Below are positions 1 to 13,379 of a DNA stretch of 64,000 bases, piece after piece. Location: contig JAVHKY010000034.1 of assembly GCA_035079385.1 (NCBI GenBank), positions 1,984,001-2,048,000 of the forward strand. The letters are read 5' to 3'. A program made the position numbers and the translations under genes. The notes under the pieces were generated by a model that saw only the letters and a list, made by a program, of their open reading frames with translations, did not search any database and was not told where the DNA came from. Origin of the DNA: Aspidiotus rigidus. Lineage: Eukaryota > Arthropoda > Insecta > Hemiptera > Diaspididae. The number at the start of each line of letters is the position of its first letter. Positions within the stretch are counted from its first letter, which is position 1.

Positions 1-2387
1 AAGTTCTAGACAGTAGAGGTACGAAATATCCTCACTTTTTTACTCGTTTAAAGTTTGAATTTTCCATTAGTGGGAGGGGGAATTTGGAGGAGCCTTGACG
101 CGCATCGGGAAAATAGATAAATTTCGAGTGTTAAGAAAATATTTTGCTATAGGAAACGAGGCTAAAGAACTTCTAAAAAGCACGTAGGACGCGTGGGCCA
201 GAGGTTAGCAAGACTCTGCCGAATATACGCACTTCTCTGCTCTCTCTCAAGCTCGTTTGATGTAATAGAGGATACATTGACACAAGGAAAAGAAAGAGAA
301 GGTCCATCTGCTGTAGTCATAGAGTGGGTAGTTCGCGACGTAATCAGAGAGACTTTCCGCCAGGCGCAATAAACCGACTTCAGAAGAATAATCCATCACT
401 GACGACTTGAAAATACTGAAAGTCCGTACTTGGTGTAAAATCTATACAGAAATCCGTACGTTTGGAGAGACTGTTTTCCACCCGTTATGGGGTAGACGTA
501 TTTTGGTAAAAGATTTCCAGTTCTGACCCGAGTCATCAAGGAGGATGACTCAAATTCTTTTTTTAATTTTTTAGGGGATTCTACAACCATGAAAATAAAA
601 AATTCACTGGTTAGAACAACACCTCATAATATTTCTAATTCACGCGAGAATCGAAGGATGACCTGTACAGATTTCACAGAAGACTCAGAAGTAAGTCGAA
701 CGTTCTAAGAAAGTATAGGGGAAATCCATCGACATTCGATGACACCTTTCCGTTCCAAATCACTTCGTCTATTCTGAAAGCTGACAGACTGAAAAGGAAA
801 GCTGTACCAAGAAAGTATCGCAAGAAACCAAGAAATTACGATATCCGACTTCTCTCGCGAGTACACTAAGGATTCAAACAATTTACGACACGTTTTCAAC
901 AGCTGCGTGGCTAAGAGAAGGAGTTGTACCAGCGTGAAATGGCTTCCCCAAAATGTGCATACGCGGTAACTGCTGCTCGTCGAATTTCAAATAGCTCATT
1001 ATATTCGCATCAGATTTGACTCGTTCAAGATATTTTAATCTTCTCTTCCTCCGCCGTTCCCTCGCGCCGCTCTTTGTTTATCTCGAGAATACTCGCTGAA
1101 ATTCAAAAGATAATCTCGACTACCGACACACACACACAGAGGACTGTAAACATACGAATACCCGTACATCACGTGGAATTCCGTCTCTCTCGCTCCCTCT
1201 CTCGTCAGATATGATTAGGCTGGCATCACATAAAGACGACGAAGCGCTTCAAACTTATATTTTATTACGTCGTTAATTAATGAATGCTTTCATTCAAGCA
1301 GAGCGAACATAATTCAACGAACAAAGAGGATACAATACGTCTTCAGTCTGCTCTCTCGACTCTTCGGGGCTCGGTTCTTCGCTTTTTGGAAAATTACGAT
1401 ATTAATTGTTCATCTACGTAAAAAAAAAAAAAGGCTAAATCGTACAAACGTGAAGCGTAAAAGTAGCCGACACGAGTGTATTTACACGATGTATAAACGT
1501 AACTTCAAAGGTCGAACGAAGCAAAAAAAAAAATGCTTTATAGTGTAGCGAGTTCGCGAATCGCTAAATCATTTTCACACGTTTTTCACCCTTTCACTAA
1601 ACGTATATAAACACCGAGGGAAAATACGAAAGACGTTTTTAGTCAGCCCGTAATCACAGAAAACCGCTCGCACGCATACGTGACTACGTTAAATATTTCA
1701 ATATATAAGGCGAAAAAACTCCAAAAATTTTCGCTAGAATTGATGTAGAAAAGGCGGGCGAAAATCTGTCAAACATTCGCGAACAGCAATCGGAATTCGG
1801 AAAAAAGAAAAACACTCGACACGTATAGCGAAGAGGAAAGAATGCGCTGCACATTATCGCAATCGATGAAAACGATCAAAATCTAAACCGTATATACTCG
1901 AAATACTCCGGATAGTATTGACATAACGGATTATACGATGTTACGTTGACGTGTTCAAGAGAGGAAAAAACATACAAGTTACTGAAAAGCGAAATAAAAA
2001 AAAAAATAAAAATTACTTTCTAAAATGTAATCTCGGGTAGGAAAAACAAATAATTTATTGAAAAAATAGTTTTTTCTCTTTCTCTCTCTCTCTCTTGCTT
2101 CACTATCTGCGTCACGAGTGGGAAATCTCTAAGTGATTTATTCTTTAACAAACACGAAATGAAGAGTCTAGAGACTTTTTTTTTTTTTTTTTTATTAATA
2201 TACAGTATTCTTCGCATTCTCATTTTTCATTCTGTTTCATTTTGAAAATTGAATGGCTTACATACGAAACCACGACGAAATGCGGGGATGCTGTGACGCG
2301 TGAGGATTTAAAAAATTCTATTTTAGAGAATTTGAAGAAACGAGTCGACTCGATTCGTTCCTTTTGAGAATAGAAAATTCAACTTAC
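1..2387. other. Eph intron, downstream of exon D (partial)
   Basis: No coding exon was recognised. The next Eph exon, expected to open the first fibronectin-III repeat, was not seen here and should lie left of the window. The stretch from about 900 is CpG-rich, with short A-runs, a small CA run near 1130 and a CT microsatellite near 2080-2096. Short open frames here have no family features. Confidence 0.6.
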
Positions 2388-2543
2388 GTGTACACGGCAT
2401 GGTTTTCGCATCCTTATACGCTCTGTAGAATCCTGTATTGCAACGACACTCGGCGAAACCGTAATCTGGAGCTTTACTGTTCAACGGGCAGGACTGACAA
2501 CGGTCATCTCCGGTACCGTATTTGAATTTACCGGGTGGACACA
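2388..2543 (-). CDS. Eph: Eph receptor tyrosine kinase, exon D (Cys-rich/EGF-like segment)
   Basis: This 156-bp internal exon encodes the second half of the extracellular cysteine-rich region of an Eph receptor, the family that binds membrane-tethered ephrins for contact-dependent signalling. Seen directly: a poly-pyrimidine acceptor ending ACAG at 2544-2547 and a GTAAGT donor at 2387-2382. The reading CPPGKFKYG, RCQSCPLNS, ECRC, GFYRA, MPCT carries the spacing C-x2-PPG...C-x2-C...C-x-C...GFYRA...PCT that is diagnostic of Eph receptors. The exon starts with two bases that complete a Val codon begun in exon C (phase 1) and ends in phase 1 after MPCT. The next exon, expected to start a fibronectin-III repeat, is not in the window. 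The exon is intact and clearly under coding constraint. Confidence 0.93.
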
Positions 2544-3600
2544 CTGTAAAAAAAAAGAGAATTTTCGCGTTTAAAATACAGATCTAGTTGAATCGAGGTC
2601 GCTAAATTTGCTATAAAGAAATCACAAAGTCGAACTTTCATCTTCCTACGCTCATCTTTTCGAATGTTTCGAAGATCAAAAAAGCTTACTAAAGTTGACT
2701 ATAATATATTCTTTCCTCGCTTCTATTTTACGTGTAGGTAGTTATATCCTAAAGGAATCTTGCACTACACAATTTGAAGCCACGAAGATCGGTTTAAGGT
2801 TGAGAAGCCTAAGGTCTTTGAGACCGAGAATAAAATTACACTCTGACACAAAAATCGTAGACCGAAAGGAATAATTTGACGATTTAGTTTGGAGCCAAGG
2901 AGGAATCACTAAATTACGATCCTCGCTTCAAATTTTGAAAATGACTGAAGCTTCTTTGGTAGTTCTTGAAGAGAGAAGTACATAAGTAAATTCGAAGGTG
3001 AAACTTAGATCAGAGATGATAGGAAGAGTCTTTCTCGAGACACTTTCTTGTGATATCATTAGCACAGACGAAGATGAAGGTAGAAGAAGTAGACAGGCTA
3101 CACGAGAATGTTTGAACAAAAATTATTTACCTAGCAACCCTAAAGTATGCGAATGAAAATGGTTTGAGTTGGCAAAAGAAGATCACGATTTGAAATACAG
3201 CCAACGAGGATAATTTCGACATGTATGAAATAGGGAGGGAGGGAGAAGTAGTTGAAAAATTTAAATGATCAAATTACACGCATCTGATGGAAGAAAGGGG
3301 TGGAAGAAATTCGCATTACGAGGTGGATTCCGAACAAAGTCGAGCATCTTACTGGATTTTAAAGGGTGGGTAAGTTTGAGAAAATTTTTACCATCTCGCA
3401 GCACACATTGAAAAGAGGCCTAAAAACTTTTTCAAATTCAAAATATATAAATCTATTTACTTTCAGAAGAGGGTGGGAAAAATTCCGACATTCCAGGTGA
3501 ATACGTGGCCGAAAAATCCCATTTTTGGGGAGAAGACTTGAAGAAATTCTGAACTTGAGGCTGTATGTATCAAGAATGTAGAAAAGAACATAAACTCATT
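2544..3600. other. Eph intron C-D, right-hand part next to exon D
   Basis: Ordinary intron sequence. The acceptor polypyrimidine tract of exon D lies at 2548-2560. No repeat or coding remnant could be supported here. Confidence 0.5.
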
Positions 3601-4520
3601 CACCAGCAGCATCCAAAATAGATTTGAGCCTAACTACAATTACAAGGTATTACGACCGAACTAGTCAAAAACAATGAACTCAGAAGTGCAGAGCGTTCGA
3701 GCGCGGTTGCGAAGAACCCCTAGAAGGATTTTTTAGAGGCAGTCCAGCCAGAGGTAGAACCATTGCAACAGTAGGCTAAGCTGAGTAAAACCAATAGAAG
3801 CCTTGCCAGCCAGTTTGGATATTGGAAAGCGAGACACGAAGGTAGAAAAAGAGAATAATGATGTTCAAGACAATGAGCAGTCTATGAAACCAGAGGTATT
3901 TATAGTGGATCTGTTCGAAGAAACCTCAACCCAAGAAAAGAAGATGACGATTCCAGATTCCATAGAAGAGATCCAGAGACCAGGTAAAGAAAATCTTATT
4001 GGTCAATATGGGTCACTGGGAGCCTTAGATAAACAGTCAGCGTCCTTCACTGGGTTCGGGATATGTTGAGACAATGGAGCGGTGAGAAAATGTGCAACAA
4101 GATTTCATTAGCGGTTGCAGAATTATAACCAAATATGAAAATTGTTATATCACCAGAATGGTTGGAGAAGAAGAAAGTTTTAAGAGGACATCCAAAGAAG
4201 TACATTCATGAATTGTACCACTCATGAGGACAATTGTAGAAGGGTTCAGACAGCAATGAAGCAGATAAGAGGAAATAACAGCACCTTTGATAGTGGCAGA
4301 GATGAGAGGTGTTGGTACAGCTGCTGCTTTTAAGCACACTGTGCAGAGAAGAGATGGAGTAATGGGAGAATTGTATTGCGCTAATTTGCCAACAACAAAC
4401 TATGGATGAATTCCTGGACTGGCTGAATTTAACTTTGCTATTAATTAGATGGCGAAGTTGATGAAGATACTGGATTTGACAGAATACCTGCCGTAAGAAA
4501 TTTCCTGGATACAACATTCT

Positions 4521-4530
4521 CGATTGATGG
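4521..4530. repeat. Target-site duplication, left copy
   Basis: CGATTGATGG, identical to 5106-5115 on the far side of the 4531-5105 transposon. Confidence 0.8.
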
Positions 4531-5105
4531 GACGGGTTCATTTGGGCGCGGCCATTTGGGCGCAGGGTTCATCTGGGCGCGAGTTCAATTGGGCGCGAAC
4601 CCCCATGTAAAGCTGAACTGGGTGCAGCTGGGAAAACTGTCATCACTGAAGAATGAAAGCTTGTTAGCGCAACCCAGAAGACACCACAGCAACTTGTTAG
4701 CGAACAATGTCTTCCATCCACAAAACATAGTAGTGTTTTTTGTTACTAGACATGTTTGCCTTTTCCTTGTTTCATAGGCAATCTTAATGACTTACTGACT
4801 TTTGAGTTTCTTTTCGCCTTCTCCTCAATTGATCTGCATGCGACGAGCGCCTGTATAGATTGCTCATTGAGTACGACGACAGGGAGCCTATAGAGTACTT
4901 GGGAGCGGTAGCTCACAATTTACCTTCACAGTCGCCTTTGTGTTAAGAATGAATTTTGACGAAGCAAAACTTCATGTTTTGTGGATGGAAGACGTTGTAA
5001 GCTAACCTCCACGTGGTGTCTTCTGGCCAGTTTTCCCCGCTGCGCTGAATTGAGCTTTATATGGGGGTTCGCGCCCGAACGGCCGCGCCCAAATGAACGG
5101 GACCC
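4531..5105. mobile_element. Non-autonomous DNA transposon with long inverted ends and 10-bp TSD
   Basis: The left end reads GACGGGTTCATTTGGGCGCG. The right end, read in reverse, is GGGTCCCGTTCATTTGGG, so the ends are inverted repeats. The similarity extends inward about 200 bp: AGACACCAC, TCTTCCATCCACAAAACAT and GCGAACCCCCAT occur inverted on the other side. A perfect 10-bp direct repeat, CGATTGATGG, flanks it (4521-4530 and 5106-5115). The motif TTGGGCGCG recurs about four times in the left end, a subterminal repeat pattern typical of foldback elements. A 9-10 bp duplication fits MULE or Foldback transposons. No transposase is present; the open frame 4556-4777 is only the inverted end translated. 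Confidence 0.8.
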
Positions 5106-5115
5106 CGATTGATGG
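5106..5115. repeat. Target-site duplication, right copy
   Basis: CGATTGATGG, identical to 4521-4530. Confidence 0.8.
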
Positions 5116-6560
5116 AATATGACCTTGCTGTTAGACAGAGAAGATGATTGAAGCTACTCACGAACGAGTTGCAGGAATTGGTGATGCTGAGCAAGTGGAT
5201 CTGCCAATGAAAAAACTTCTGCTGGCCTCGTTAGAATTTGGATGTTGCATAAGATTTTTGTACAAAGGACAGACATCCATAAATCGGTAATGTGTTCAGC
5301 TAAGATACCTTAAGAAGTTAAACTAGCATCAAAGACGTCAAGACCTTAGACCGGTGATTCTCAGAGTTACAACAAGGGCAGTGTGGCTCATCAGCTTACG
5401 ATTGCAGCAAAACAAGGTAAGACTAATAGTTATTTGTAGCTGTTCTTTATAGTTTGGATCAGTGACTGGAGGAACAGGTGGGACCCAAGGTAACACGCTT
5501 ATTGGATGTTTTCACGTGAAGTAGAGATTGATTGTGAAACTGAATTTGGTAGATCACCGGTATTGACTATTTGTGAATTAACAAATTGTTCCTCGTGATG
5601 AAACTGAAGAAGTTATTTGACTTGCGCGACCAACTTCGTAGTCGTGATGAATCTGTTAGTGGAACCAAGGCTAACCTGGTAATTTGTCTCTAAGATACGT
5701 ACGCGTCAATGAAAAATAATTCGAGTTTGAAGAAGAAGTCGGAGATGACGGCACTGTCCAAGAATATTCGCCAGAACGCCAGAACCTTTACCAATAGAGG
5801 TCTTGCCAGCCAGTTTGAATGATGACAAACAGAAAGAAGACGCAAAGACGTATAATGATAACCAATCTATGGAACCAGAGGCAATGATAGTGGAACTGCT
5901 TTTCAACCACGTTCGAAGAAACTCCAACCCATGAAGAGAAGATGAAGATACCCACAGCCTAGTAGAAGAAGGTGGTAGGGTTTACTAAAAGCATTGCACC
6001 CAGAAGATAAACTGAAAATCCAAAGTTCAGATTTCATCATCACTCACTCGACTGGATTAGAGTTTCCAATTTTCTTACAGAAGCTCCCAAGAGTTTTCAT
6101 CGAGCAGATCAATATTATCCGCATGTGGATTCTTCAATTAGTCTTTTCCAAAAGTTTGAATGGATAGGCAACAGGCGTTACTTCCTTGGAAGTAGGAAAC
6201 CTTTCTCCAACAATTGTTCTTCGCAAAGCTGATTGTATGACATAGTTTAGAGATTTTGAAAAATTTTGACGTAAGCAATGGTTTTTTTTTCAACAAACTT
6301 CGACTTTCCCAAATAATCGACCCTAATTGATCGCCCATAAAACCGGTTTGTAGCTCAACTTAATTGGTGTATTTGATGGAAGAGGTTTTCCAAACTGCGA
6401 ACAAAGTGAGCTGCAAGTCTGGCGAAATGGAGATCCATGAACATGGATGAGAAGACTAGTGACTGGCTGAATATCCAACTTTGCCTATTAACTATCAAAT
6501 AACAGAGAAGGTCGTATTATGAAATGAAATAGAATCTGTTCCAAGGAAGAAATGATACAA

Positions 6561-9500
6561 TCTAGAGCTGAGAGAAACGGGGTGTTTGAACGAATCGATA
6601 AGAATTATTGAAAATCTCAGAGGAACATGGAAAACAGATGGGTCTGTCTTCAGTTTCTATAGCACTAAAGGCTATAAAAATGAATTCAGACCTTTTGGAA
6701 ACTTTTGTACATTCGAAAGCGCGACACAAACTTCGATTCTGACAGGCTCATTAAAATTTCCCGACTGAATCGGTTTCACGCAACAAGAAGACGGGATCAT
6801 AATATGAACCAAAACAAAGGATCAAGGATAAATCGTTGATTATCGATGATGCCGGGTTGAGTGAGGTTGTAAGTTACATTTTTCCTTGTACCGCGTAATT
6901 GCGTTCTCGTGTTGTGATTACACGTCGGATTATCTCACGGAAATTTCAAATATAGATGGAAGGCGAAGACTAATCATCAGGAACGGAAAAAATCGTACGG
7001 TCCCAACAACAACTAAGTACAAGTACAGAATGAGATGTTGATGCGTATATCGCGTTTTCGGTTGTTTTTGTATAAGGTTGTTAAGGCTGTTGCCGCGCTG
7101 CTGAACACTGCTTCCATTTGTATCGCCTCTACTCCTAATGTAAAGATACTCATTTAACAAATGCCGTTTCATTTCTCATTGTCCGGCTCTTTAATTGTAG
7201 TTTGTAACGTGACCGCTACTTGACTCATTTATCATCGTTTTTCTTCGGCGATTATGTTGTGTGTTCGCGTGCATAAGCGACGCTACGCTGCTGCGCCCGG
7301 TGTACAACCGACCGTTGTCGTCGTCGCCACCACCGCGCCAGCGTCCTGAACGTGCTCGTATAAGTTACGGATATAAAAACAGCTTTGGAAAATACCGGGG
7401 TCCGTATCGGGTTACTTTCTTCTTTTATATTTTTTTTTTTTGCACATAACGTTTCCCTTTCGTTCGGCACAGCGCCACCGTTTTATCCTCGAAGGGAAAG
7501 AGCGTGATTTCCGAACAACAAATTTGTTGTTGGTTGCAGAGACTACGAAATGTAAGGGGTTGTAGTAATTGTAAAGGTAGGTTTCTTTATTTTTGTGCAT
7601 GTGTTGAGCGCGACGCGACGCAGCTGTACATCCCTACGGAGTGATTCGACTTTTTCTTATTACCGATCCGATTGTTCGAGTATTGATAAAACTTATATAT
7701 TTACTGGCCGGTACGATCTGCAAAATTGCGCGAGAGGACAATAGGGTGAGCGAATGAATCGCTATTCTAGTGTGTATAATTACAAAGGAAAATATCGGAT
7801 GGAGCGTCGATTCTATACGGGGTTTCACGGTGAAAATAATGGCTGATTAGTAGAGTGGATTGTTGTGTTTTGGTGCATTTCATTTCCTTTTATTTTACAT
7901 CGCTGATAACGCCGCCGTCCGCGAGCAAACAATTGTCCAGCAGTGTGACTTTAGGAACTTTCATTCGCCAAAAAACATACTGTTTGTCATTCGCGCTCTC
8001 GAATCTCATCATTGTATTATTCGTTTGAACTACTTAAAATTCGTTGGCGCGTAAGCTCGTAGTATGTACTGTCTTCATAATCAACAACAGTATCGACTTA
8101 CTGGTATATTCCACTCTCCTACGCTGACGTTTCATGAGCCTCTTCTTTGTCCCAGTCATTCAAGCAGCATCTTCTCAGATCAGTCGACTTGGCTGCTGAC
8201 ATGTCTCCATGTATTTCGGTAACTTACATTACGCTCTGTTCCCTCAGAGGAAAAAGGGGGTGTCATTAATATTTTGAAGCCAACTTCATACTGGTTCTTG
8301 GAAAGGTTTTGAGGTTTGAACCGCATGGAAGCGAGGAACTTCAGCACTTCAAATTGAACAAAACATCGGCAACTTCTGCACCTCAGATTCATTAAAGTCA
8401 TCCAGATTTTTTCGAGAAATAGAACATGATTGATTTTAGAACTTTAGACGAACTGAAAGAGCAAGGACGACCTCCAAATTGTTCTTCGGGCACCAGAAAT
8501 ATTTGCGGAGACTTCAGACTATCGCTGTGTATGTGGAATCCGAACTGGCGCGACAAAGCGCGGACGCGACGACGGTGGCAGCGGCGAACTAGTTCACGTA
8601 TATATATTAGCCTATTTTTATGCATATATATATTTTTTTTTATATATATTATAAAGATTCTATATCTCGTTTTATGAATCAAAATGAGGAGAACTCCGAC
8701 GAAGCGTTACGGAGAGGAAACAAACATTGAGCGAAATCCACCCAGGTAATAATTAAATCATTAAAGCGAATTATAAACGTATTATTATATTTCATCTTTT
8801 CTTTAAATAAATGAATACCACCTTTCTTCCTTCTTTTAGAGCGTCCTCTCTCATTATAGACTGTATATACGTACTACACACAATAACGAAGAAACGAACT
8901 GATGATTATCTCGTTTGGTTTATCGTCCGGTTGCGTACTAAATGTACCACATCGTGGTACCTGGCTTCTTTATATTATATTCTATATATGTGTATATACA
9001 TCGTGAAGACGGCTCTCCTTAATGAAAATCAAGACGATATTGTCTCGCTCCCCCGCTTCATCATATATACAACGCTCGCATTAGGAAGCAATTTTCGACG
9101 TGGACGGGTCAGTGGTTGATCTGGCTCATCACGAGGCGTAATGACGGGATATTATTATCGGGGCTAGTACAGATGCGGCCGAGTACTCGTATAATGTGTC
9201 CACTAATTAGCATTATCGTACGTGTACGTATACGAATCCGTGCGGCATCAGAGACAGAAAACGGCCTTCGAAGAAACGGTCCATCCGGTCTTCTCTACCC
9301 TCTCGTAACATACATACTAGATACTGGGCCAGCATGTATCATCATTACCGTTTTCTAATGAATGAAGTTTTGTAAAGAGTTCGGATGATATTACAGGGGT
9401 GCTCCAAGACTATCAACCGTTTCCTGCTACAACGGACATGCCGCTCAATCGATACCAATAAACGACAGAGGACAGAAAATCCATTGAACTGATGTGCTAA

Positions 9501-10047
9501 GAGTTATCGAAAGCTCATTTGAAACACATGGCGAGACATGAATTGAGAGGAAATTCGGCGATCGAAGATGGCAGCAGAAAGAGAGAAGGAAAGCCTATCA
9601 AACTATCAACTGATTCACAATGAACCTAGTACTGTGAATTTAATCATCACACATTCTCAAATTTCATGGACAGTTTCTCTCTTCTTTCTCTCGATCGCAC
9701 ACAACAAAATTTATTTTCCGATTAAGAATAACGTGTTTTTTCTATGCTAATTAGGGTAATAAAATCAACCTTCATCACCTGTTAAAATGAGATCCGAATA
9801 TCTACACAAAGACGAATGTCTTTCGTATAAGAACTGATCACTGCCCAAAATGATAATTTTTTTTCAAATTAGTTTTAAAAATGAATGTTTGAAACACTAA
9901 AATCACACCAGAAAACAAGATTGAAAAGAGAACTATATTTTCCAGTCCAGAATTTGTAGAGGAACGAAACTGACATAATTGCAAAAAAGATAAATTGGGT
10001 TTTCGGGTCTTTTACGATTGGTTACAACAGCGATTCAAATGGAAAGA
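6561..10047. other. Eph intron C-D, mostly CpG-rich ordinary intron
   Basis: From about 7200 to 9400 the sequence is CpG-rich and repeat-poor, with an AT/T-rich tract at 8600-8660. Short frames at 6586-6768, 7261-7449, 8426-8677 and 8811-9119 show no recognisable motif, and several are open on both strands, so I do not call them genes. No exon of the Eph gene is expected or seen here. Confidence 0.5.
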
Positions 10048-11500
10048 TGTTAACAATTCTCATAAATTGGAAGGCAATGACATAAATCATAAAATGACTG
10101 TCGGAGTAATTTTTAGTGTTGAAAATACTTCTGAAATCGCCTTCATTTGGATGGGTAAATTTTGAAGAAGATTTCATGACTTCTAGTGAACTGAGAAAGA
10201 GAGGCTTGGCTCCTTCCTCATCTTCTGTAAATTCGTTCTCTGAAATGTACCAATTTGAATTTTTCTATCCGAGTATTCCCTCCGAGTTGAATTACGAAAA
10301 AAAAAGTAGGTGCACAACTTCTGTTTTCGAGATGGACTTAGTTTCCGTAAAAAAAATAATAATAAATAATGAACTGATAATAAAAACCGTGTTCAGTTCA
10401 GTGAACCATGCAGAAAGACCATATGAAATACCCCCTACCTCCACCTCCTCCCCCCATTCTCCAGATTCTTATTGATTTGGAAAGCCATTTTGTATGAGGC
10501 TCAATCGATATCGTTATGAGGAGACCCGTCAAATCGCTCGCTCATAGGAGTTAGCCAAAGGTTGAATTTTGTACCCAGTATACTCTATTCGAACTGGAAT
10601 CGTATCCGTATCAGTACTGAAGGTAGAATGTTCAACTTCCTAGAAATGCAATATTCCTTTACCTTGATCTGGTTTATTTCTTCTTTCCAATCAGAACCCA
10701 GGGTGAACAAGTCTCAGAAATTTGTCTGAGATCTCAGGTATTTTTACATAACTTTGGGGTCATTGCAGGTTGGCAGGTATTCAGTCAAAAGTTCAGGCAT
10801 CTGCTCCAAAGCCAATTTAATGCGCTTCGGAACCAGTTTATCACGCTCAAGAGCCGATTTCTCTTGCGCTCTAAGGCTGACTTGAGCAATTTTTCATTTC
10901 CTAGTTGTCAGTTCAGTCCGAACTTTATTCTGATGAGATTTGCGTTCACGCTACCAGAACCTCGAGACTTGGAAAAATTCCCATCTCTTTGCCTTTGCAG
11001 AGAAGAAAGAGGGGATATAGTAACGTTCCGCCGACTTGCTCGTTCAATTTTATTGTACCACTATAAAGTCGATTGAACCTCATACAAAATGGTTTTCCAA
11101 ATCGATAAGAATCTGAAGGATAGGGGGAGGTAGGGGGGGGGGACCTTCATATTTGTGCTAAGTTGTTTGATGGTCTTCCTGCATGGTTTACTGAACTGGA
11201 AACGTTTTTTATTATCATTTTATTATCGATTAATTTTTTTCACGGAAACCAAGTTTTTTTTTTTTTTTTGTGATTGAACTCGGATAGAAAAATTCAAAAT
11301 CTTACATTTCAGAGGACGAATTTACGGAAGATGAGGAAGAGACCAAGTCTTTTCCTTAGTTCACAAAAAGTCTTGAAACCATCTTCATAATTTACTCATG
11401 TGAATGAAGGCCATTTTAGAAGTATTTCTAACGCTAAGAGTTATTCTACCAGTCATTTTTCGATTTGTGTCATCGCCTTCCAATTTATGAGAATTGTTAA
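10048..11500. mobile_element. Foldback-type element: ~480-bp inverted arms around a ~500-bp spacer
   Basis: The left arm (about 10048-10545) and right arm (about 11045-11500) are inverted copies. The outer ends share TAACAATTCTCATAAATTGG followed by AAGGC(A/G)ATGACA. Internal shared blocks include the GAAGAAGAxGAGGAAG/CTTCCTCATCTTC pair, TATCCGAG, a (T)TTATTATxATT run and CATACAAAATGG. The spacer holds a decayed minus-strand coding-like stretch (about 10750-10910, including ALERDKLVPKRIKLALEQMP), product unknown. The 119-residue frame at 10116-10475 lies in the left arm and is probably incidental. No clear target-site duplication was found, so the exact ends are uncertain. Confidence 0.7.
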
Positions 11501-11589
11501 AATCTCAAATGCTGTCATCAATTACCTTGAACTAATTCAGGAGCATGAAAAAATTCTACCCATGGCGTAATGTGACTTCATAAATACAC

Positions 11590-12780
11590 AAACTGGACTA
11601 AGGGATATAGTCTGACTGATGACGTCATGAAGTGGGCATTATCTAGAACTCGGCCAGGCGAAATAGAAATAGACATGATCCAATGTTTTTCCATGTAGAA
11701 GAGAAATTATCTTTTCTTCTTCTTTTCCTTCCTCTTGCACTCCCACGAGGTCTTCCTTTTCTTCTCCTCCCATAAATAAGCTTGCATACTATACTATTGA
11801 TCCATGATCTTGAGAAGTCAGAGGACCGAACTAATCTGAGAGAGAGAGGGTGTTGCACACTTCCCAGGTTAGCTTGATTAATACAGACAGTGTATCAGTT
11901 AGCCTAAATTATACTAGGCTACTCTAGACCGACAGCTTTTTAGTGTCCTGCACCCTACCTACGCATTTAGCTCGATGAACATCTCAGCTTGAAGGTCCTC
12001 TGGGTACAGATCAGACAAAAAGAATCTAAAATATGTGCAAAGTGGGGGCAATTTCGTGCTAGAGGGCACAACAGGAATGTGCAGGAAGGTGAACGTCATA
12101 TGCAACTGTGATACAGTCGGTGACACCGCTCGGTCTCGTATTTACCGGATTCGGTTGTTTTTGGAACTCGACCCTTCAATCGTAGCATATATTCGAGCCG
12201 AAAAGCTAGAGTTGCAATCTTACAGAAAAGCTGCTGCTGAAGAAGCCCACCTTGTGTAAAAGCGTGAAAGAACTGAAAGTTCTCATGCAGCCTGGAACAA
12301 TGCCTGAGCCAAAAGTCAAAAATAGCCCTAAAGCCTCCTACAGAAACACATGGTGACCCACCTGGCTTTTAGCTAGCCCAGGGGCTGAGTGAGCACGGTG
12401 TGTTCGTTCAATAAGGAAGGACATTGAAACCCGAGGTGTCGCTGGGACGCCTACCCATCACTAATCGACGGGAGACCATCCAAATTGAGACGAAGTTATG
12501 GCCCCAGGAAGCAACAGTCGTCAGAAGAGGAAATTTGTGATGACACATATGCATATTGTTGTGTACTCAATGGCAGAGACAGTGGAGAATAAACTGTGAA
12601 AAAAAGCTACTCTAAGCTAAAACCGTAGCCCAACATACGGTACTAGGGTAAGAAATACCATAGAAGTGGCGATCCCGTAGGTAGCCTAGCAATATACATT
12701 AATTAAACTAGAAACTGGACTAAGGGACATAGTCAGTCTGAAGACTTCATGAAGTGGGCATTCTCTAGAACTCGACCAGG
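11590..12780. repeat. Segment bounded by ~75-bp direct repeats
   Basis: AACTGGACTAAGGGAYATAGTC and a following GAAGTGGGCATTNTCTAGAA occur at about 11592-11655 and again at 12712-12775 in the same orientation. The interior (11.66-12.70 kb) includes an open frame at 12035-12259 with no recognised motif. The layout could be a solo-type element with short terminal direct repeats, or a tandem duplication remnant. I cannot decide which. Confidence 0.45.
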
Positions 12781-13379
12781 AACAATATATTTTCGATACC
12801 AACCACCCATATCCACTTTTTTTTGGAAAGCCAACGGCAATTGATAGACAGAGTAGTTTTCAAATACGATTGAGTTTCCACTGTTCACTCCTTATTAACA
12901 AGTTTGAGTTGGTTGTCGTAAGGATACTGCAAGTTCATACCGACAGCTATCTAAGTTCAGAGCACAGAACAGTCCATCGTCGCGAGTAACCACAAGAAAA
13001 GGTCAACTTGCGGGTTCACTTCGAACGATACTCGACTCTTGTCTTGTACGTATGTAGTCGGTATCTAATCAAAACAACATTTAAAACAATGACGGAAGAA
13101 AGGAAACCCTTGCTCGCACGTTCATCCGGTGTCATTAAAATGCGGTAGCCGTTATGCAAATTAGGTTTATACATTAGAATATATGGAAAACAGCGCATTC
13201 GATATTCGCACCTGCGAAATATTGATACGCACGCATACGACAGAGCTACTGTTCTACGCTTTCGCGGGTTTCACTCATATTCTAGCCCTCATCCCCTCCA
13301 TTTACTTACTTTCACCCTACCGCCACACTCTTTCTCAAGACGTTCTTATAGAGCAAAAAAAAAAAAAAAAGGAACTTAC
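12781..13379. other. Eph intron C-D, left flank of exon C
   Basis: CpG-rich ordinary intron. The donor of exon C (GTAAGT on the minus strand, 13379-13374) is followed by a poly-T stretch on the transcribed strand. Confidence 0.5.

Larger units (their letters stand above)
3600..6560 (+). repeat. Decayed element present as two degenerate direct copies
   Basis: A segment around 3790-3960 is repeated at about 5785-5950. Both contain a block like CTTGCCAGCCAGTTTG followed by matching text through ATGAAACCAGAGG / ATGGAACCAGAGG and GAAGAAACTCCAACCC. A second pair lies near 4410-4450 and 6450-6500 (GACTGGCTGAAT, then TTTGCTATTAA / TTTGCCTATTAA). The left copy contains short open frames (3803-4069; 4200-4400 in another frame, including RDGVMGELYCANLP) broken by stops. 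This suggests an old protein-coding mobile element duplicated in tandem. I do not recognise the product. A transposon with a target-site duplication is inserted into the left copy. Confidence 0.5.
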
